A stretch of 64,000 nt of DNA from Betaproteobacteria bacterium. GTDB lineage: Bacteria; Pseudomonadota; Gammaproteobacteria; Burkholderiales; Casimicrobiaceae. The notes under the pieces are model-generated. The model made no database searches and was not told where the DNA came from. It saw only the letters and a program-made list of their open reading frames with translations. Positions 1-8,187 of the stretch are shown here, in pieces (position 1 is the stretch's first letter; every line of letters starts with the position of its first letter). Position numbers and translations under genes: made by a program. The stretch spans positions 242,313-306,312 of the forward strand of contig JADKKQ010000005.1 of the NCBI GenBank assembly GCA_016720425.1. Reading direction: 5' to 3'.

Positions 1-470
1 CCTTCGACCGCATCATGCCGACCCCCAACCAGATCGCGACCAAGAAGCGCGATGACGTGCGCGTGACCGCGGCGGACCTGGTGACCTTCGAGCCCGAGGG
101 CCCGATCACCGAGCGCGGCCTGCGGCTCAACATCAACGTCGCGATCCAGTACATCGGCGCCTGGCTCGCGGGGCAGGGCGCGGTGCCGATCTTCAACCTG
201 ATGGAAGACGCCGCGACCGCCGAGATCTCGCGCTCGCAGGTCTGGCAGTGGATCCGCTCGCCCAAGGGCAAGCTCGACGACGGCCGCAAGGTGACCCGGG
301 AGATGGTCGCCGCGATGATCCCCGAGGAGATGCAGAAGATCCGGGACCTGCTGGGGCCGGCGTTCGGCGACGGCAAGTACGACGACGCGGCGGCGATCTT
401 CGCCGACCTCGTCAACAACGACACCTTCGTCGAGTTCCTGACGCTGCCCGCATACGAGCGGATCGACTGA
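1..470 (+). CDS. aceB: Malate synthase A, C-terminal part (5' end outside window)
   Basis: The frame is open from the left edge and ends in TGA at 468-470, so only about the last 155 residues are present. Malate synthase condenses glyoxylate and acetyl-CoA to malate in the glyoxylate shunt. The visible part carries the family's MPTPNQI segment, then the NINVAIQYIGAWL helix region, and the C-terminal helical plug with SQVWQWIRS and MIPEEMQKIRDLLG, which are typical of the A-type rather than the G-type enzyme. The ATG at 15 is internal, because the upstream codons (FDRI) fit the family. A perfect GC-rich palindrome follows the stop. No isocitrate lyase gene is visible here. Confidence 0.93.
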   Translation, partial: FDRIMPTPNQIATKKRDDVRVTAADLVTFEPEGPITERGLRLNINVAIQYIGAWLAGQGAVPIFNLMEDAATAEISRSQVWQWIRSPKGKLDDGRKVTREMVAAMIPEEMQKIRDLLGPAFGDGKYDDAAAIFADLVNNDTFVEFLTLPAYERID

Positions 471-478
471 GCTCCGTC

Positions 479-494
479 ACCCGGCGCGCCGGGT
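479..494. terminator. Intergenic palindrome between convergent genes
   Basis: ACCCGGCGCGCCGGGT is a perfect 16-base palindrome placed between the malate synthase stop and the converging MoaD-like gene. It could help terminate transcription from both sides, but no T-run follows on either strand, so this is not a classical intrinsic terminator. Confidence 0.35.
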
Positions 495-504
495 CGGCGC
501 GTCG

Positions 505-732
505 TCAGCCTCCGCCGACGGGCGGGATCGCCGCCAGCTCGTCGTCCGCGGCGAGCACGCGGTCGCGATCGCGCTCCAGCTGACCGTTCACGGTGAACAC
601 CCGGACCGTCCGCGGGTCGATGTCCAGCACACGCAGCACGTCGGCGATGGTCGCGCCGACGGCCACCTCGAGCGTGCCGCCCGGCGGCGTCCTGGGCTTC
701 AGCATCCCCATCAGCTTCAGGCGGATCTGCAT
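505..732 (-). CDS. MoaD/ThiS-family sulfur carrier, aldehyde oxidoreductase operon
   Basis: A 75-residue beta-grasp (ubiquitin-like) protein that ends in the Gly-Gly tail (IPPVGGG) used for adenylation and thiocarboxylation in this family. MoaD proteins supply sulfur for the dithiolene of molybdopterin. It is the last gene of the minus-strand aor operon, 35 bases after the flavoprotein gene. MoaD-like genes next to tungsten aldehyde oxidoreductases are a recurring arrangement, so a dedicated role in making the tungsten-bis-pterin cofactor is the likely job (inference). No partner E1-like enzyme (MoeB/ThiF) or MoaE is seen nearby, so activation must be done by a protein encoded elsewhere. Confidence 0.82.
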   Translation of the reverse strand: MQIRLKLMGMLKPRTPPGGTLEVAVGATIADVLRVLDIDPRTVRVFTVNGQLERDRDRVLAADDELAAIPPVGGG

Positions 733-767
733 GGCAAGGCGGGCAGGCTCCGATCGCGCTCAGCCTC

Positions 768-2159
768 TCAGCCCTTCGCCACGAACACCGCGTGCGCCGC
801 GTTGGCCGCCGTCGTCGGCGCGGCCGACCCGGAGTGAAACTGGCGTGCCTGCGCCGGCCGCCCCAGCAGCGTCGTGGCGACCAGCTTCGCCGCCGCGCCG
901 GTGGCCACGTACGCCCGGCGGATGTCGTGCGGATGGTCCTGCAGGTACTTCCGCCACGGGCCCAGCCGGGTCGCGGTCTGCATCAGACCCTTGACCATGC
1001 CGATGTCGGTGAGCATCCCCAGGTCGTCGGCGCGGCCGACGAAGATGGCGCCGGAGATGCGGTCGTCGCGAAAGACCAGCTTGCGATAGATGAATCCGGC
1101 GGGATGGTCGATGGTCGCCGTCTCGGCCGCCGCGTCGTCCCAGCGACCGAAGCTGGCGCCCTGCAGGCCGCCGATGTCGACGATGTTCATCGCCAGGCTG
1201 CCGGGATAGCGGACCTCGTGACCGGCCATGTTGGCGCCGGCCACCCGGCCATGATCGACCGCCGTCGGCTGGATCGGATGGACGGCGCTCCCGGCGGCGG
1301 ACAGAACCGGGCCCTGCGCCACGTCGCCGCCCGCGTAGACGTGCGGGAAATTCGTCTGCATCCGGTCGTTCACCAGGATCGCCTCGCCGGTGGCGATGCC
1401 CGAGCCGCGGACGAGGTCGAGGTTCGGCCGGATGCCGGTCGCCAGGATCACGAGGTCGGCCGCGAGCGACTGCCCGTCGGACAGGTCGACCGCCTTCGTT
1501 CCGTCGGCCTGCGGCCGGATTCGTTGCACCGTCGCGCTGCAGTGGACCGCGACGTTCCGGGCGGCGAGCCAGCGGCGCGCGTGACCCGCGGCGGGTACGT
1601 CGAGCATCCGCGGCAGGAGCTGCGACTCGCGCTCGACCACCGTCACTTGCCATCGCCGCTTGAGCATCGCGTTGAGCACGATGATGCCGATGAAACCGGC
1701 GCCGACGAGCACCGCGCGTGGGGGTCGTCCCGCCGGCTGAAGCGACGCGGCGCACTGCAGCACGCGCTCGGTGTCGGCCAGCGACCACAGCGGCGTGACG
1801 CCCGGCAGGTCCGCCCCCGGGATCGACGGCCGCAGCGGCGACGAGCCGGTGGCGATCAGCAGGTTGTCGAACGCGAGGTGGCTGCCGTCGCCGAGCGTCA
1901 CGGTCTTGCCCTGGGGATCGACGGCGGTGGCGCGGACGCCGAACCGGGTCGCGACCTTCAGCCGCGCGAAGTAGGCCGCGTCCCCGGTGTGCGTCTGCCC
2001 CTCGCCGATGTCGCCCGCCAGCCAGTACGGCAGCGCCATGCGCGAATGCGCCGGCTCGTCGCAGACCAGCGTGATGTCCGATCGACCGCCGTCGAACTGC
2101 CGAATCGTCTCGACCGCATTGGTGGCGGCTGGTCCGCCGCCGATGATGACGTGATGCAT
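768..2159 (-). CDS. aorC: FAD-dependent NAD(P)H oxidoreductase subunit of aldehyde oxidoreductase (AorC-like)
   Basis: 463 residues of the pyridine nucleotide-disulfide reductase fold. An FAD-binding glycine motif sits at the very N-terminus (IIGGGPAATNAVETI), a second Rossmann motif for NAD near residue 155 (LVGAGFIGIIVLNAML), then ATGIRPNLDLV and the second FAD contact YAGGDVAQGP. No redox-active CxxxxC is apparent, so it looks like an electron-transfer flavoprotein rather than a disulfide reductase. In the characterised Aromatoleum enzyme the FAD subunit lets the tungsten enzyme use NAD+ or benzyl viologen. The gene lies 55 bases downstream of the large subunit and 35 bases before the MoaD-like gene on the same strand. 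Confidence 0.82.
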   Translation of the reverse strand: MHHVIIGGGPAATNAVETIRQFDGGRSDITLVCDEPAHSRMALPYWLAGDIGEGQTHTGDAAYFARLKVATRFGVRATAVDPQGKTVTLGDGSHLAFDNLLIATGSSPLRPSIPGADLPGVTPLWSLADTERVLQCAASLQPAGRPPRAVLVGAGFIGIIVLNAMLKRRWQVTVVERESQLLPRMLDVPAAGHARRWLAARNVAVHCSATVQRIRPQADGTKAVDLSDGQSLAADLVILATGIRPNLDLVRGSGIATGEAILVNDRMQTNFPHVYAGGDVAQGPVLSAAGSAVHPIQPTAVDHGRVAGANMAGHEVRYPGSLAMNIVDIGGLQGASFGRWDDAAAETATIDHPAGFIYRKLVFRDDRISGAIFVGRADDLGMLTDIGMVKGLMQTATRLGPWRKYLQDHPHDIRRAYVATGAAAKLVATTLLGRPAQARQFHSGSAAPTTAANAAHAVFVAKG

Positions 2160-2214
2160 GATCTTTCGCCTCGACAGGTGGTGCCCGGCCGCCCGTGTCG
2201 GGCAGCCCTGCGGA

Positions 2215-4050
2215 TCAGACCGAAGCCAGGCCGAGTTCGGCCAGCTTTTCCCGCGTGGGCACGCCGGCCTCCGACCAGCCCCGTTCGCGGTAGTACACGG
2301 GAAGCATGGCGTCCAGGTTGACGACGACGCCCGCCGACGGGCCGCTCTGGTGCGCGTCCTGCAGCAGCCTTTGCGGCAGCGTGTCGTCGGCCCGGGTCAG
2401 TCCCGCCTTCAGGTTGAACAGGCGTTCGAGGTTCCCGGTGCGTTCGCCGATCCGGACCAGGTCGTCGACCGAACAGGGAATGCCGCGCACGGCGGCGGTG
2501 CAGGGAGCGAGCGACTCGAGCGGCGCGCCCGAGCCGCCGATGAACATGCAGGTGCCCGTGTTGTCGTGCGCCGTCGTGCGGTTCTGCTCGATGACCACCC
2601 ACTCGCTCTTGCCTGCCGGCGTGTGCGGATCCATGGCGCCCGAGGTTTCGACACCGGGCGTCCAGGCGCGGAGGTGGCACGCGCCCCGGTTGCAGGTGGC
2701 GAAGGCCACGCCCATCCCCTGGAAGGCGCGCGGGTCGTACGCCGGAAACTCCTGGCCCTTCACCCCCATGAACACTTCCGGATGCCGGAACTTCTCGCCC
2801 ATCCGCTTCGAGCCCTCGGCGATCTCGTCGCCGAAACCCTCGCGATAAGCGGTGGCCTCGACCATCCGCAGCAGCGCCTCGGCCGAGCCGAAGCGCAGGG
2901 GCATCTCGACCTGGTCGTCGCCGATCACGCCCCGCTCGTAGAGCTCCATCGCGGCGGCCAACGAGGCGCCCATCGAGATCGGGTCCAGCCCCAGGTCGTT
3001 GCAGAGCCAGTTCGCCCGGATCACGGCGTCGAGGTCGCCGACGCCGCAGTCGGCACCGAGCGCCCAGGCGTTCTCGTATTCGGGTCCTTCGCCGGCACGC
3101 TTCCAATTGCGCGGGTGCATGTTGACCAGGTGCCGGGGCGCGTGCGGGTCCAGCCGGGTCACCCGGCCGCAGGCGATCGTGCAGGCGAAGCACGCCTTGT
3201 TGGCGACCATGCGCGTTTCCCTGATGGTCGTGCCGCTCAGGTTCTCGTAGTGCTCGAACTGCCCCGCGAGGAAGTTGCGGGTCGGCAGGCCACCGAAGGC
3301 CTGCGTCATGTCGATCGTGGCGGCCGTTCCCAGTTCGGTGAACGCCATGCGGCCCGGGTGATCCTGCATTGCGGCCCGCATCGCCCACACGGCCTTCATG
3401 AACGCGGCCGGTTCCGCCACCTCGACGCCCCCGGTGCCGCGGACGGCGATGGCCTTGAGGTTCTTCGAACCCATCACCGCCCCGACGCCGCTGCGCCCCG
3501 CCGCACGGTGCTTGTCGTTCATGATGCAGGCGAAACGCACGAGCTTCTCGCCGCCCGGCCCGATGCACGCCACGCGCAAGCCAGGAATCCCCAGTTCCCG
3601 CCGCAGCCCGTCCTCGGTCGCGCCGACCGCCTGGCCCCAGTAGGCCTTTGCGTCGCGCAGCTCGACGTGATCGTTGCAGATGTAGAGGTAGACCGGCTTC
3701 GGCGCCCGCCCTTCGACGATCACCATGTCGTAGCCGGCGAAGCGCAGCTCGGGACCCCAGTGGCCGCCCGAATTCGAGGTGGTGATGGCGTGGGTCAGCG
3801 CGCCTTTGGTCACGACCATGTAACGGGCGCCGCAAGGCACCGGCGTGCCGGTCAGCGGCCCGGTGGCGAAGATCAGCCTGTTGGCGGGCGACAGCGGGTC
3901 CACCCGCGGGTCGAGCTCGGCGCAGAGGTAGCGGGCCGCCAGGCCGCGCCCGCCGAGATAGTCTCGCTGCCAGTCGGGCCGGATGTCCTCGGTCGCGATC
4001 CGGCCGCTCGTCAGATCCACTCGCAGCAACCTGCCCATGGGCCTCTGCAT
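2215..4050 (-). CDS. aorB: Tungsten-containing aldehyde:ferredoxin oxidoreductase large subunit (AorB-like)
   Basis: 611 residues, the usual length for the AOR family, which oxidises aldehydes to acids with a tungsten-bis-pterin and one [4Fe-4S] cluster. The N-terminus (MGRLLRVDLTSG, then YLGGRGLAARYL) is the family signature. The cluster cysteines are seen as CFACTIAC around residue 290, and the fourth is probably the Cys in WLCNDLGLDPIS. The start is the ATG at 4048-4050, preceded by a strong GGAGGAG; the frame stays open further upstream, but that stretch has no similarity to AOR. Neighbours (ferredoxin subunit before, FAD subunit after) match the AorABC type, which in Aromatoleum forms electron-conducting filaments. 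Substrate range cannot be read from sequence. Confidence 0.92.
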   Translation of the reverse strand: MQRPMGRLLRVDLTSGRIATEDIRPDWQRDYLGGRGLAARYLCAELDPRVDPLSPANRLIFATGPLTGTPVPCGARYMVVTKGALTHAITTSNSGGHWGPELRFAGYDMVIVEGRAPKPVYLYICNDHVELRDAKAYWGQAVGATEDGLRRELGIPGLRVACIGPGGEKLVRFACIMNDKHRAAGRSGVGAVMGSKNLKAIAVRGTGGVEVAEPAAFMKAVWAMRAAMQDHPGRMAFTELGTAATIDMTQAFGGLPTRNFLAGQFEHYENLSGTTIRETRMVANKACFACTIACGRVTRLDPHAPRHLVNMHPRNWKRAGEGPEYENAWALGADCGVGDLDAVIRANWLCNDLGLDPISMGASLAAAMELYERGVIGDDQVEMPLRFGSAEALLRMVEATAYREGFGDEIAEGSKRMGEKFRHPEVFMGVKGQEFPAYDPRAFQGMGVAFATCNRGACHLRAWTPGVETSGAMDPHTPAGKSEWVVIEQNRTTAHDNTGTCMFIGGSGAPLESLAPCTAAVRGIPCSVDDLVRIGERTGNLERLFNLKAGLTRADDTLPQRLLQDAHQSGPSAGVVVNLDAMLPVYYRERGWSEAGVPTREKLAELGLASV

Positions 4051-4106
4051 CGTTTCGCTCCTCCCGTGTCGCGTGGCGTGCATCCGCACCCGGTGCGACT
4101 TGCCCG

Positions 4107-4589
4107 CTACGCGTCGCCGGCGGCGACGAAATTGCGATCGACCTTCGCCCCCCAGGACGCGAACCACCGCCCGGCCTGCGGCGACTCGCCGTAGACGATC
4201 GCCTGCGTCGGGCAGGCCGTCGCGCACGCCGGCTGTCCGCCGCACAGGTCGCACTTGGCGGCCTTGCCGGATTGCGGCAGCGTGAACACCGTGCCGAAGG
4301 GACAGGCGATCGTGCACAGGTGGCAGCCGATGCAAAGCGGGTCGACGACCCGCTTGGCGCCGGTCGCCGGATCGACGGCAATCGCATTGACCGGACAGGC
4401 ATTCATGCACCACGCCTCGTCGCACTGCAGGCAGGTGATCGGGGCGTAGCTGGCCTCTTCGTCGAAGACGCTGACGCGGATCAGGCTCCGCGACGGGGCG
4501 AAGCTGCCGGTCTGGACCCACGAGCAGGCGAGCTCGCATTGCATGCAGCCCGTGCACCGGTCGGGGACAATGTCGAGCATTCGCGTCAC
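4107..4589 (-). CDS. aorA: Four-cluster ferredoxin subunit of aldehyde oxidoreductase (AorA-like)
   Basis: About 160 residues of the DMSO-reductase-B / HycB-type ferredoxin family, with four Cys groups in order: CTGCMQCELAC, CLQCDEAWCMNACP, CIGCHLCTIACP and CDLCGGQPACATACP, enough for four [4Fe-4S] clusters. It carries electrons between the tungsten subunit and the flavoprotein. I chose GTG at 4587-4589, which lies 7 bases after GGAG; the ATG at 4578-4580 (MLDIVPDRC) is the alternative. Upstream in-frame codons to 4745 look non-homologous. It is the first gene of the minus-strand operon, 56 bases before aorB. The divergent intergenic region holds an FNR-type palindrome that could also act on this operon, though it is about 195 bases away. 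Confidence 0.87.
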   Translation of the reverse strand: MTRMLDIVPDRCTGCMQCELACSWVQTGSFAPSRSLIRVSVFDEEASYAPITCLQCDEAWCMNACPVNAIAVDPATGAKRVVDPLCIGCHLCTIACPFGTVFTLPQSGKAAKCDLCGGQPACATACPTQAIVYGESPQAGRWFASWGAKVDRNFVAAGDA

Positions 4590-4783
4590 GGCAAGGCTCC
4601 TGTCGATCACGGTTCGGACGACCGTGCTTCCTGCGTCCTGCGAGTGCACGCGGGGGGCGGGCTGCACCGAACAGCGGCGCGGGCACCGAGGCAGTTCCGC
4701 TGCCGGCCCCAGGCCGGCGCCAACCCGATGCGTCATGGCTGCCACGCCGCGATGCCTGCGCGATTCCGGCGCGTGGCGGGGGG

Positions 4784-4824
4784 TTGACGTGCGTCAAGAC
4801 GAGTTTGCCGCATCGCGCTAACGT
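4784..4824 (+). promoter_or_regulatory. FNR/Anr-type binding site and -10 element upstream of hibernation factor
   Basis: TTGACGTGCGTCAA (4784-4797) is a symmetric 14-base site of the CRP/FNR class, close to the TTGAT-N4-ATCAA consensus with C/G at the inner positions. A plausible -10, TAACGT, lies at 4819-4824. The centre-to-centre distance is about 31 bases, which is what a class II FNR promoter (site near -41.5) should show. The start codon of the downstream gene is at 4880. Regulation by oxygen or nitrogen oxides is inference. Confidence 0.6.
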
Positions 4825-4879
4825 GAAGTCGGATGCGGGACTGCAATGTCGCGGGCCGCATCGAGACGGAGATCGGTCG

Positions 4880-5224
4880 ATGATCAAACCTGTCCAGGTC
4901 GTATTCCACGGCATCGAGCATTCCGACGCGGTCGAGGCGCATGTCCGCGACAAGGTGGCCAAGCTCGAGCGCCTTCATCCCCAACTCAGTGGTTGCCGGG
5001 TGACCATCGGATTGCCGCACCAGCGTCAGCAGCAGGGCAAGCAGTTCGACGTGCACGTCGAGCTTGCCGTCCCGGGAAAGGAGTTCATGGTGAATCGCGT
5101 GCTGGGGGAAGAGGACATGTACGCGGCGCTGCGCGATGCTTTCGACGCCGCCCGGCGGCAATTGGACGATCACGCACGCGAGCAGCGTGGCGAAGTGAAG
5201 CACCACGAGCCCAGGTCGGCCTGA
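4880..5224 (+). CDS. HPF/RaiA-family ribosome hibernation factor
   Basis: 114 residues covering one HPF/RaiA (sigma-54 modulation protein) domain: a beta-alpha-beta-beta-beta-alpha fold beginning VQVVFHGIEHSDAVEAHV, with the basic helix KVAKLERLHP and the C-terminal helix DMYAALRDAFDAARRQL. Such proteins bind the 30S decoding centre and silence ribosomes in stress or stationary phase. There is no C-terminal dimerisation domain, so it is a short form. ATG at 4880 is chosen because homology starts at MIKPV; an earlier in-frame ATG at 4784 would fall inside the FNR-like palindrome. This variant differs from the usual rpoN-linked HPF, and it probably is a second, low-oxygen paralogue (inference from the promoter). 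Confidence 0.85.
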   Translation: MIKPVQVVFHGIEHSDAVEAHVRDKVAKLERLHPQLSGCRVTIGLPHQRQQQGKQFDVHVELAVPGKEFMVNRVLGEEDMYAALRDAFDAARRQLDDHAREQRGEVKHHEPRSA

Positions 5225-5326
5225 TGCCGGCGCGCGGGCGGCATCCCCGACGACGGCGTGCCGGCCCGTCGTTCCCGGGCAAGAACCACACGTACACCGG
5301 GTCCGGTCCCGCGGCGGGATTCGATC

Positions 5327-5860
5327 ATGATGCAGCCTGAATGCTTCCTTGCCTTTGCGCCGCGGGGGGGCGGCCTGCTGTGCGCGGTGACCTACGTCGC
5401 CGACGGGGACGACGTGTGCGGTTGGTTCATCGGGCTCAAGGACTACGCCTATCCGTCGGCGTACTTCAGGATCGAACGCTTCTTTTCCGCCGACGAGAAG
5501 CGGTTCTACGCGACGGCGGGAGCGGACGTCTATGGCGGCTGGCGCTTCGACTACGCGAAAAGCGCGCCTGTCCTGGCGCCGGCGATACCGGTGGACGATG
5601 CGCTGTGCCATCGGCTCGACAGGTTGCAGGACGTCTTCGCGGCCGAATGGCTGCGCTTCGGCGACGACCGGCGCTTCGCGGCGGAGAAGGCCGCGTACGC
5701 GGCGGACGACCTGCCCGCGGGGGAGGTGCTGGTCCAGCACGACAAGCTCACCCGCTTCGATCGCGACAAGCCGGTGTGGACCTTCTATTCGCACGGCTTC
5801 AACGACGAGGTGCTGAATTACATGGGGCCACGCTGGCCGCTGGACTACGGCGCGGAGTGA
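5327..5860 (+). CDS. Conserved-looking protein of unknown function
   Basis: About 177 residues from tandem ATG codons at 5327 and 5330; neither has a strong ribosome binding site. The protein is soluble and acidic, rich in aromatic residues (WFIGLKDYAYPSAYFRIERFF, split by charged residues), with no signal peptide, membrane segment or Cys motif. Codon use matches its neighbours and the frame is intact, so I regard it as a real gene. It lies 102 bases after the hibernation factor gene on the same strand, and converges with a PfkB kinase gene. I do not recognise the family and assign no function. Confidence 0.6.
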   Translation: MMQPECFLAFAPRGGGLLCAVTYVADGDDVCGWFIGLKDYAYPSAYFRIERFFSADEKRFYATAGADVYGGWRFDYAKSAPVLAPAIPVDDALCHRLDRLQDVFAAEWLRFGDDRRFAAEKAAYAADDLPAGEVLVQHDKLTRFDRDKPVWTFYSHGFNDEVLNYMGPRWPLDYGAE

Positions 5861-5935
5861 GCGCGCGGCGCGAAGGCGCCCGCTTTCTTGCGGGGCGAAT
5901 CGCGCGCGGGATCGTCGCCCTCGCGATGCGCCGGC

Positions 5936-6781
5936 TCAGCGCAGCAAACGCCGCACGGCCTCGGGCGGCAAAGCGGAAGCGAACCACCGGGTCGCCTCGG
6001 TGCCGAAGCGCACCGCGAGGCGCATCGCGTCGCGCATCGACGCGCCGGACGCCAGCGCGTGCACCAGGCCGGCCGCGAAGGCATCGCCGGCTCCGGTCGT
6101 GTCGACCGCCGCAACCGTCTCGGCGGGCACATCCTGCACCTCGCTCTCGGACGTTGCCTTGGCACCGGCCGCCCCCGCGGTCACCACGACCCAGCGCACC
6201 CGCTCGCCCGCCACGCTGCGGCCCAGTGCCAGCGGATCGCGGGTCAGTTCCCGGTCCAGGTCGGACGCGGAGGCCACCAGCACCTGCGCCGGGCGCGACC
6301 CCGGATCGAGGGGCGGGACGTGGGCCACGACCAGGGCCTCCTCGGCCTTGCGCGCCAGCAGCGGTGCGAGGTCGAGGCGACGACTGCGGACGTACACCGC
6401 GTCGGCAGCTAGCGTCAGCAGGCGCTGCGGCGGCTCCGCCTGCTCGCAGCGGGCGACGTTGACGACGGTGCGTTCGCCCTGCGGGTCGACCAGTACCAGC
6501 GACCGGGTCGTGGCCCCGTCCAGCCTGAACAGTTGCGACGTGTCCACGCCGGCCGCGTGGAGTTCCCCGACCACGGCATCCCCGACGGCGTCCCGCCCCA
6601 CGGCGGTCAACAGGGTGACGTGGTGGCCGGCGGCCGCGAGCGCGACGGCCGTGTTGGCGCCGCCACCGCCGAGACGACTGCCCGCGCTGCTGCCGTTCAG
6701 ATGAGCACCCGCGCGCAGCGGTGTCGACAGTCGCATTACCTCGTCGCGACCCGCCGACCCGATCACCACGATGCGTGCCAT
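5936..6781 (-). CDS. PfkB/ribokinase-family carbohydrate kinase
   Basis: 281 residues. The N-terminal part has the family's Gly-rich substrate-binding segment (LGGGGANTAVALAAAG, residues about 37-52), and the C-terminal part has the anion hole and catalytic base motif DTTGAGDAFAAG near residue 233. These enzymes phosphorylate sugars, nucleosides or related small molecules using ATP. The start is the ATG at 6779-6781 with GGGGAAGAG just upstream. The nearest gene on this strand is the aminotransferase 135 bases upstream, so a shared transcript is possible but not evident. The substrate cannot be assigned; ribokinase, fructokinase and adenosine kinase are all options. Confidence 0.85.
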   Translation of the reverse strand: MARIVVIGSAGRDEVMRLSTPLRAGAHLNGSSAGSRLGGGGANTAVALAAAGHHVTLLTAVGRDAVGDAVVGELHAAGVDTSQLFRLDGATTRSLVLVDPQGERTVVNVARCEQAEPPQRLLTLAADAVYVRSRRLDLAPLLARKAEEALVVAHVPPLDPGSRPAQVLVASASDLDRELTRDPLALGRSVAGERVRWVVVTAGAAGAKATSESEVQDVPAETVAAVDTTGAGDAFAAGLVHALASGASMRDAMRLAVRFGTEATRWFASALPPEAVRRLLR

Positions 6782-6916
6782 GTCTCTTCCCCGGTTGCCT
6801 GCCGGCGCAGCCCAGTCGTTCGAGAGTCCCGGCGAACGACGAGGCAAGCCCGCACGGCAGCGCTGCTGCAGGACCGAGGTGACGCTCCGACGGTCGCCTC
6901 GTTCAGCGACTGGCTG

Positions 6917-8044
6917 CTAAAGCATCCGGTCCAGCGCCTGCTCGAGGCTCCCGACCGTGCGCTCGATGTTCTGCAGCTTGTCGAGGCCGAACAGGCCGAT
7001 GCGGAAACTGCGGAAATCCGCGGGCTCGTCGCATTGCAGCGGCACGCCGGCGGCGGTCTGCAGGCCCTGGGCGAGGAATTTGCGGCCCGAATGGATGTCC
7101 GGATCGTCGGTGTAGCTGACCACCACGCCGGGCGCCTCGAAGCCCTCCGCGGCGACGCTGCGGAAGCCCTTGCGGACCAGCAGCGCGCGCACCTTGGCGC
7201 CGAGCTCCTGCTGCTCGGCGCGCGCGCGCTCGAAGCCATGGCGGCGGATTTCGATCATCGTGTCGCGCAGCCGCTTCAGCCCATCGGTCGGCAAGGTGCC
7301 GTGATAGGCGTGGCCGCCACCAAGGTACGCATCCATGATCTGCTGCCACTTGCGCAGGTCGAGGGCGAAGCTGGTGCCGGTCGTCGCGGCGAGCCGGGTC
7401 TTCGCGCGCTCGCTCAGCATGACCAGCGCGCAGCAGGGCGATGAACTCCACCCCTTCTGCGGCGCGCTGATCAGGACGTCGACACCGGTCGCGGTCATGT
7501 CGACCCAGATCGCGCCCGAAGCGACGCAGTCGAGGACGAACAGGCCGCCGCCGGCGTGCACCGCGTCCGCCACGGCCCGCAGATAGGGATCGGGCAGCAT
7601 CATGCCGGAGGCGGTCTCGACGTGCGGCGCGAAGACGAGGTCGGGCTGCCGCGCCCGGATGGTGGCGACCACCTCGTCGAGCGGCGGCGGCGCGTACGCC
7701 GCCTGCCGTTCGTCGGCGACGGGGCGGGCCTTCAGCACCGTCGACTCCGCCGGGATCCCGCCCAGGTCGAAGATCTGGGTCCAGCGGTAGCTGAACCAGC
7801 CATTGCGGATCACCAGGCATCGGCGGCCGGTGGCGAACTGCCGCGCCACCGACTCCATTCCGAAGGTGCCGCTGCCGGGGACGACGATCGCGGCGTCGGC
7901 GCGGTAGACCTCCTTGAGCGTGGCCGAGATGTCCCGCATGACGCCCTGGAACGCCTGCGACATGTGGTTGAGCGCGCGGTCGGTGAAGACCACCGAGTAC
8001 TCGAGCAGTCCTTCGGGATCCACGTCGGAAAGTAGGCCAGGCAC
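6917..8044 (-). CDS. Class V PLP-dependent aminotransferase (alanine/serine-glyoxylate type)
   Basis: 375 residues from a GTG start at 8042-8044, which has CGGAG six bases upstream. The first residues (PGLLSDVDPEGLLEYSVVFTDRA) resemble the family start; the frame remains open upstream without homology. The PLP lysine is in SAPQKGWSSSP near residue 195, with the cofactor-binding VLDCVASGAIWVDM before it and VPGSGTFGMESVARQ near residue 60. Members transfer amino groups between alanine, serine or phosphonates and glyoxylate or pyruvate. Together with malate synthase nearby it may touch glyoxylate metabolism, but that link is only inference. Confidence 0.85.
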   Translation of the reverse strand: MPGLLSDVDPEGLLEYSVVFTDRALNHMSQAFQGVMRDISATLKEVYRADAAIVVPGSGTFGMESVARQFATGRRCLVIRNGWFSYRWTQIFDLGGIPAESTVLKARPVADERQAAYAPPPLDEVVATIRARQPDLVFAPHVETASGMMLPDPYLRAVADAVHAGGGLFVLDCVASGAIWVDMTATGVDVLISAPQKGWSSSPCCALVMLSERAKTRLAATTGTSFALDLRKWQQIMDAYLGGGHAYHGTLPTDGLKRLRDTMIEIRRHGFERARAEQQELGAKVRALLVRKGFRSVAAEGFEAPGVVVSYTDDPDIHSGRKFLAQGLQTAAGVPLQCDEPADFRSFRIGLFGLDKLQNIERTVGSLEQALDRML

Positions 8045-8187
8045 GGTCGGCTCCGTTCGAAAGCAGCGGTCACTGCGACGGTGAATCAGCTTAGCATGCC
8101 GGCGGCGGCATCGTCGGCACGACTCCGCACATCGACGGCGCGATGACGCTCCCTCCGGGAATCGAGTCCGGACGCCGGCGGCCGCAC

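Noticed and set aside
4590..4745. N-terminal extension of the AorA-like subunit
   Set aside because: Residues before the GTG at 4589 show no similarity to ferredoxin subunits, and GGAG is placed for the later start.
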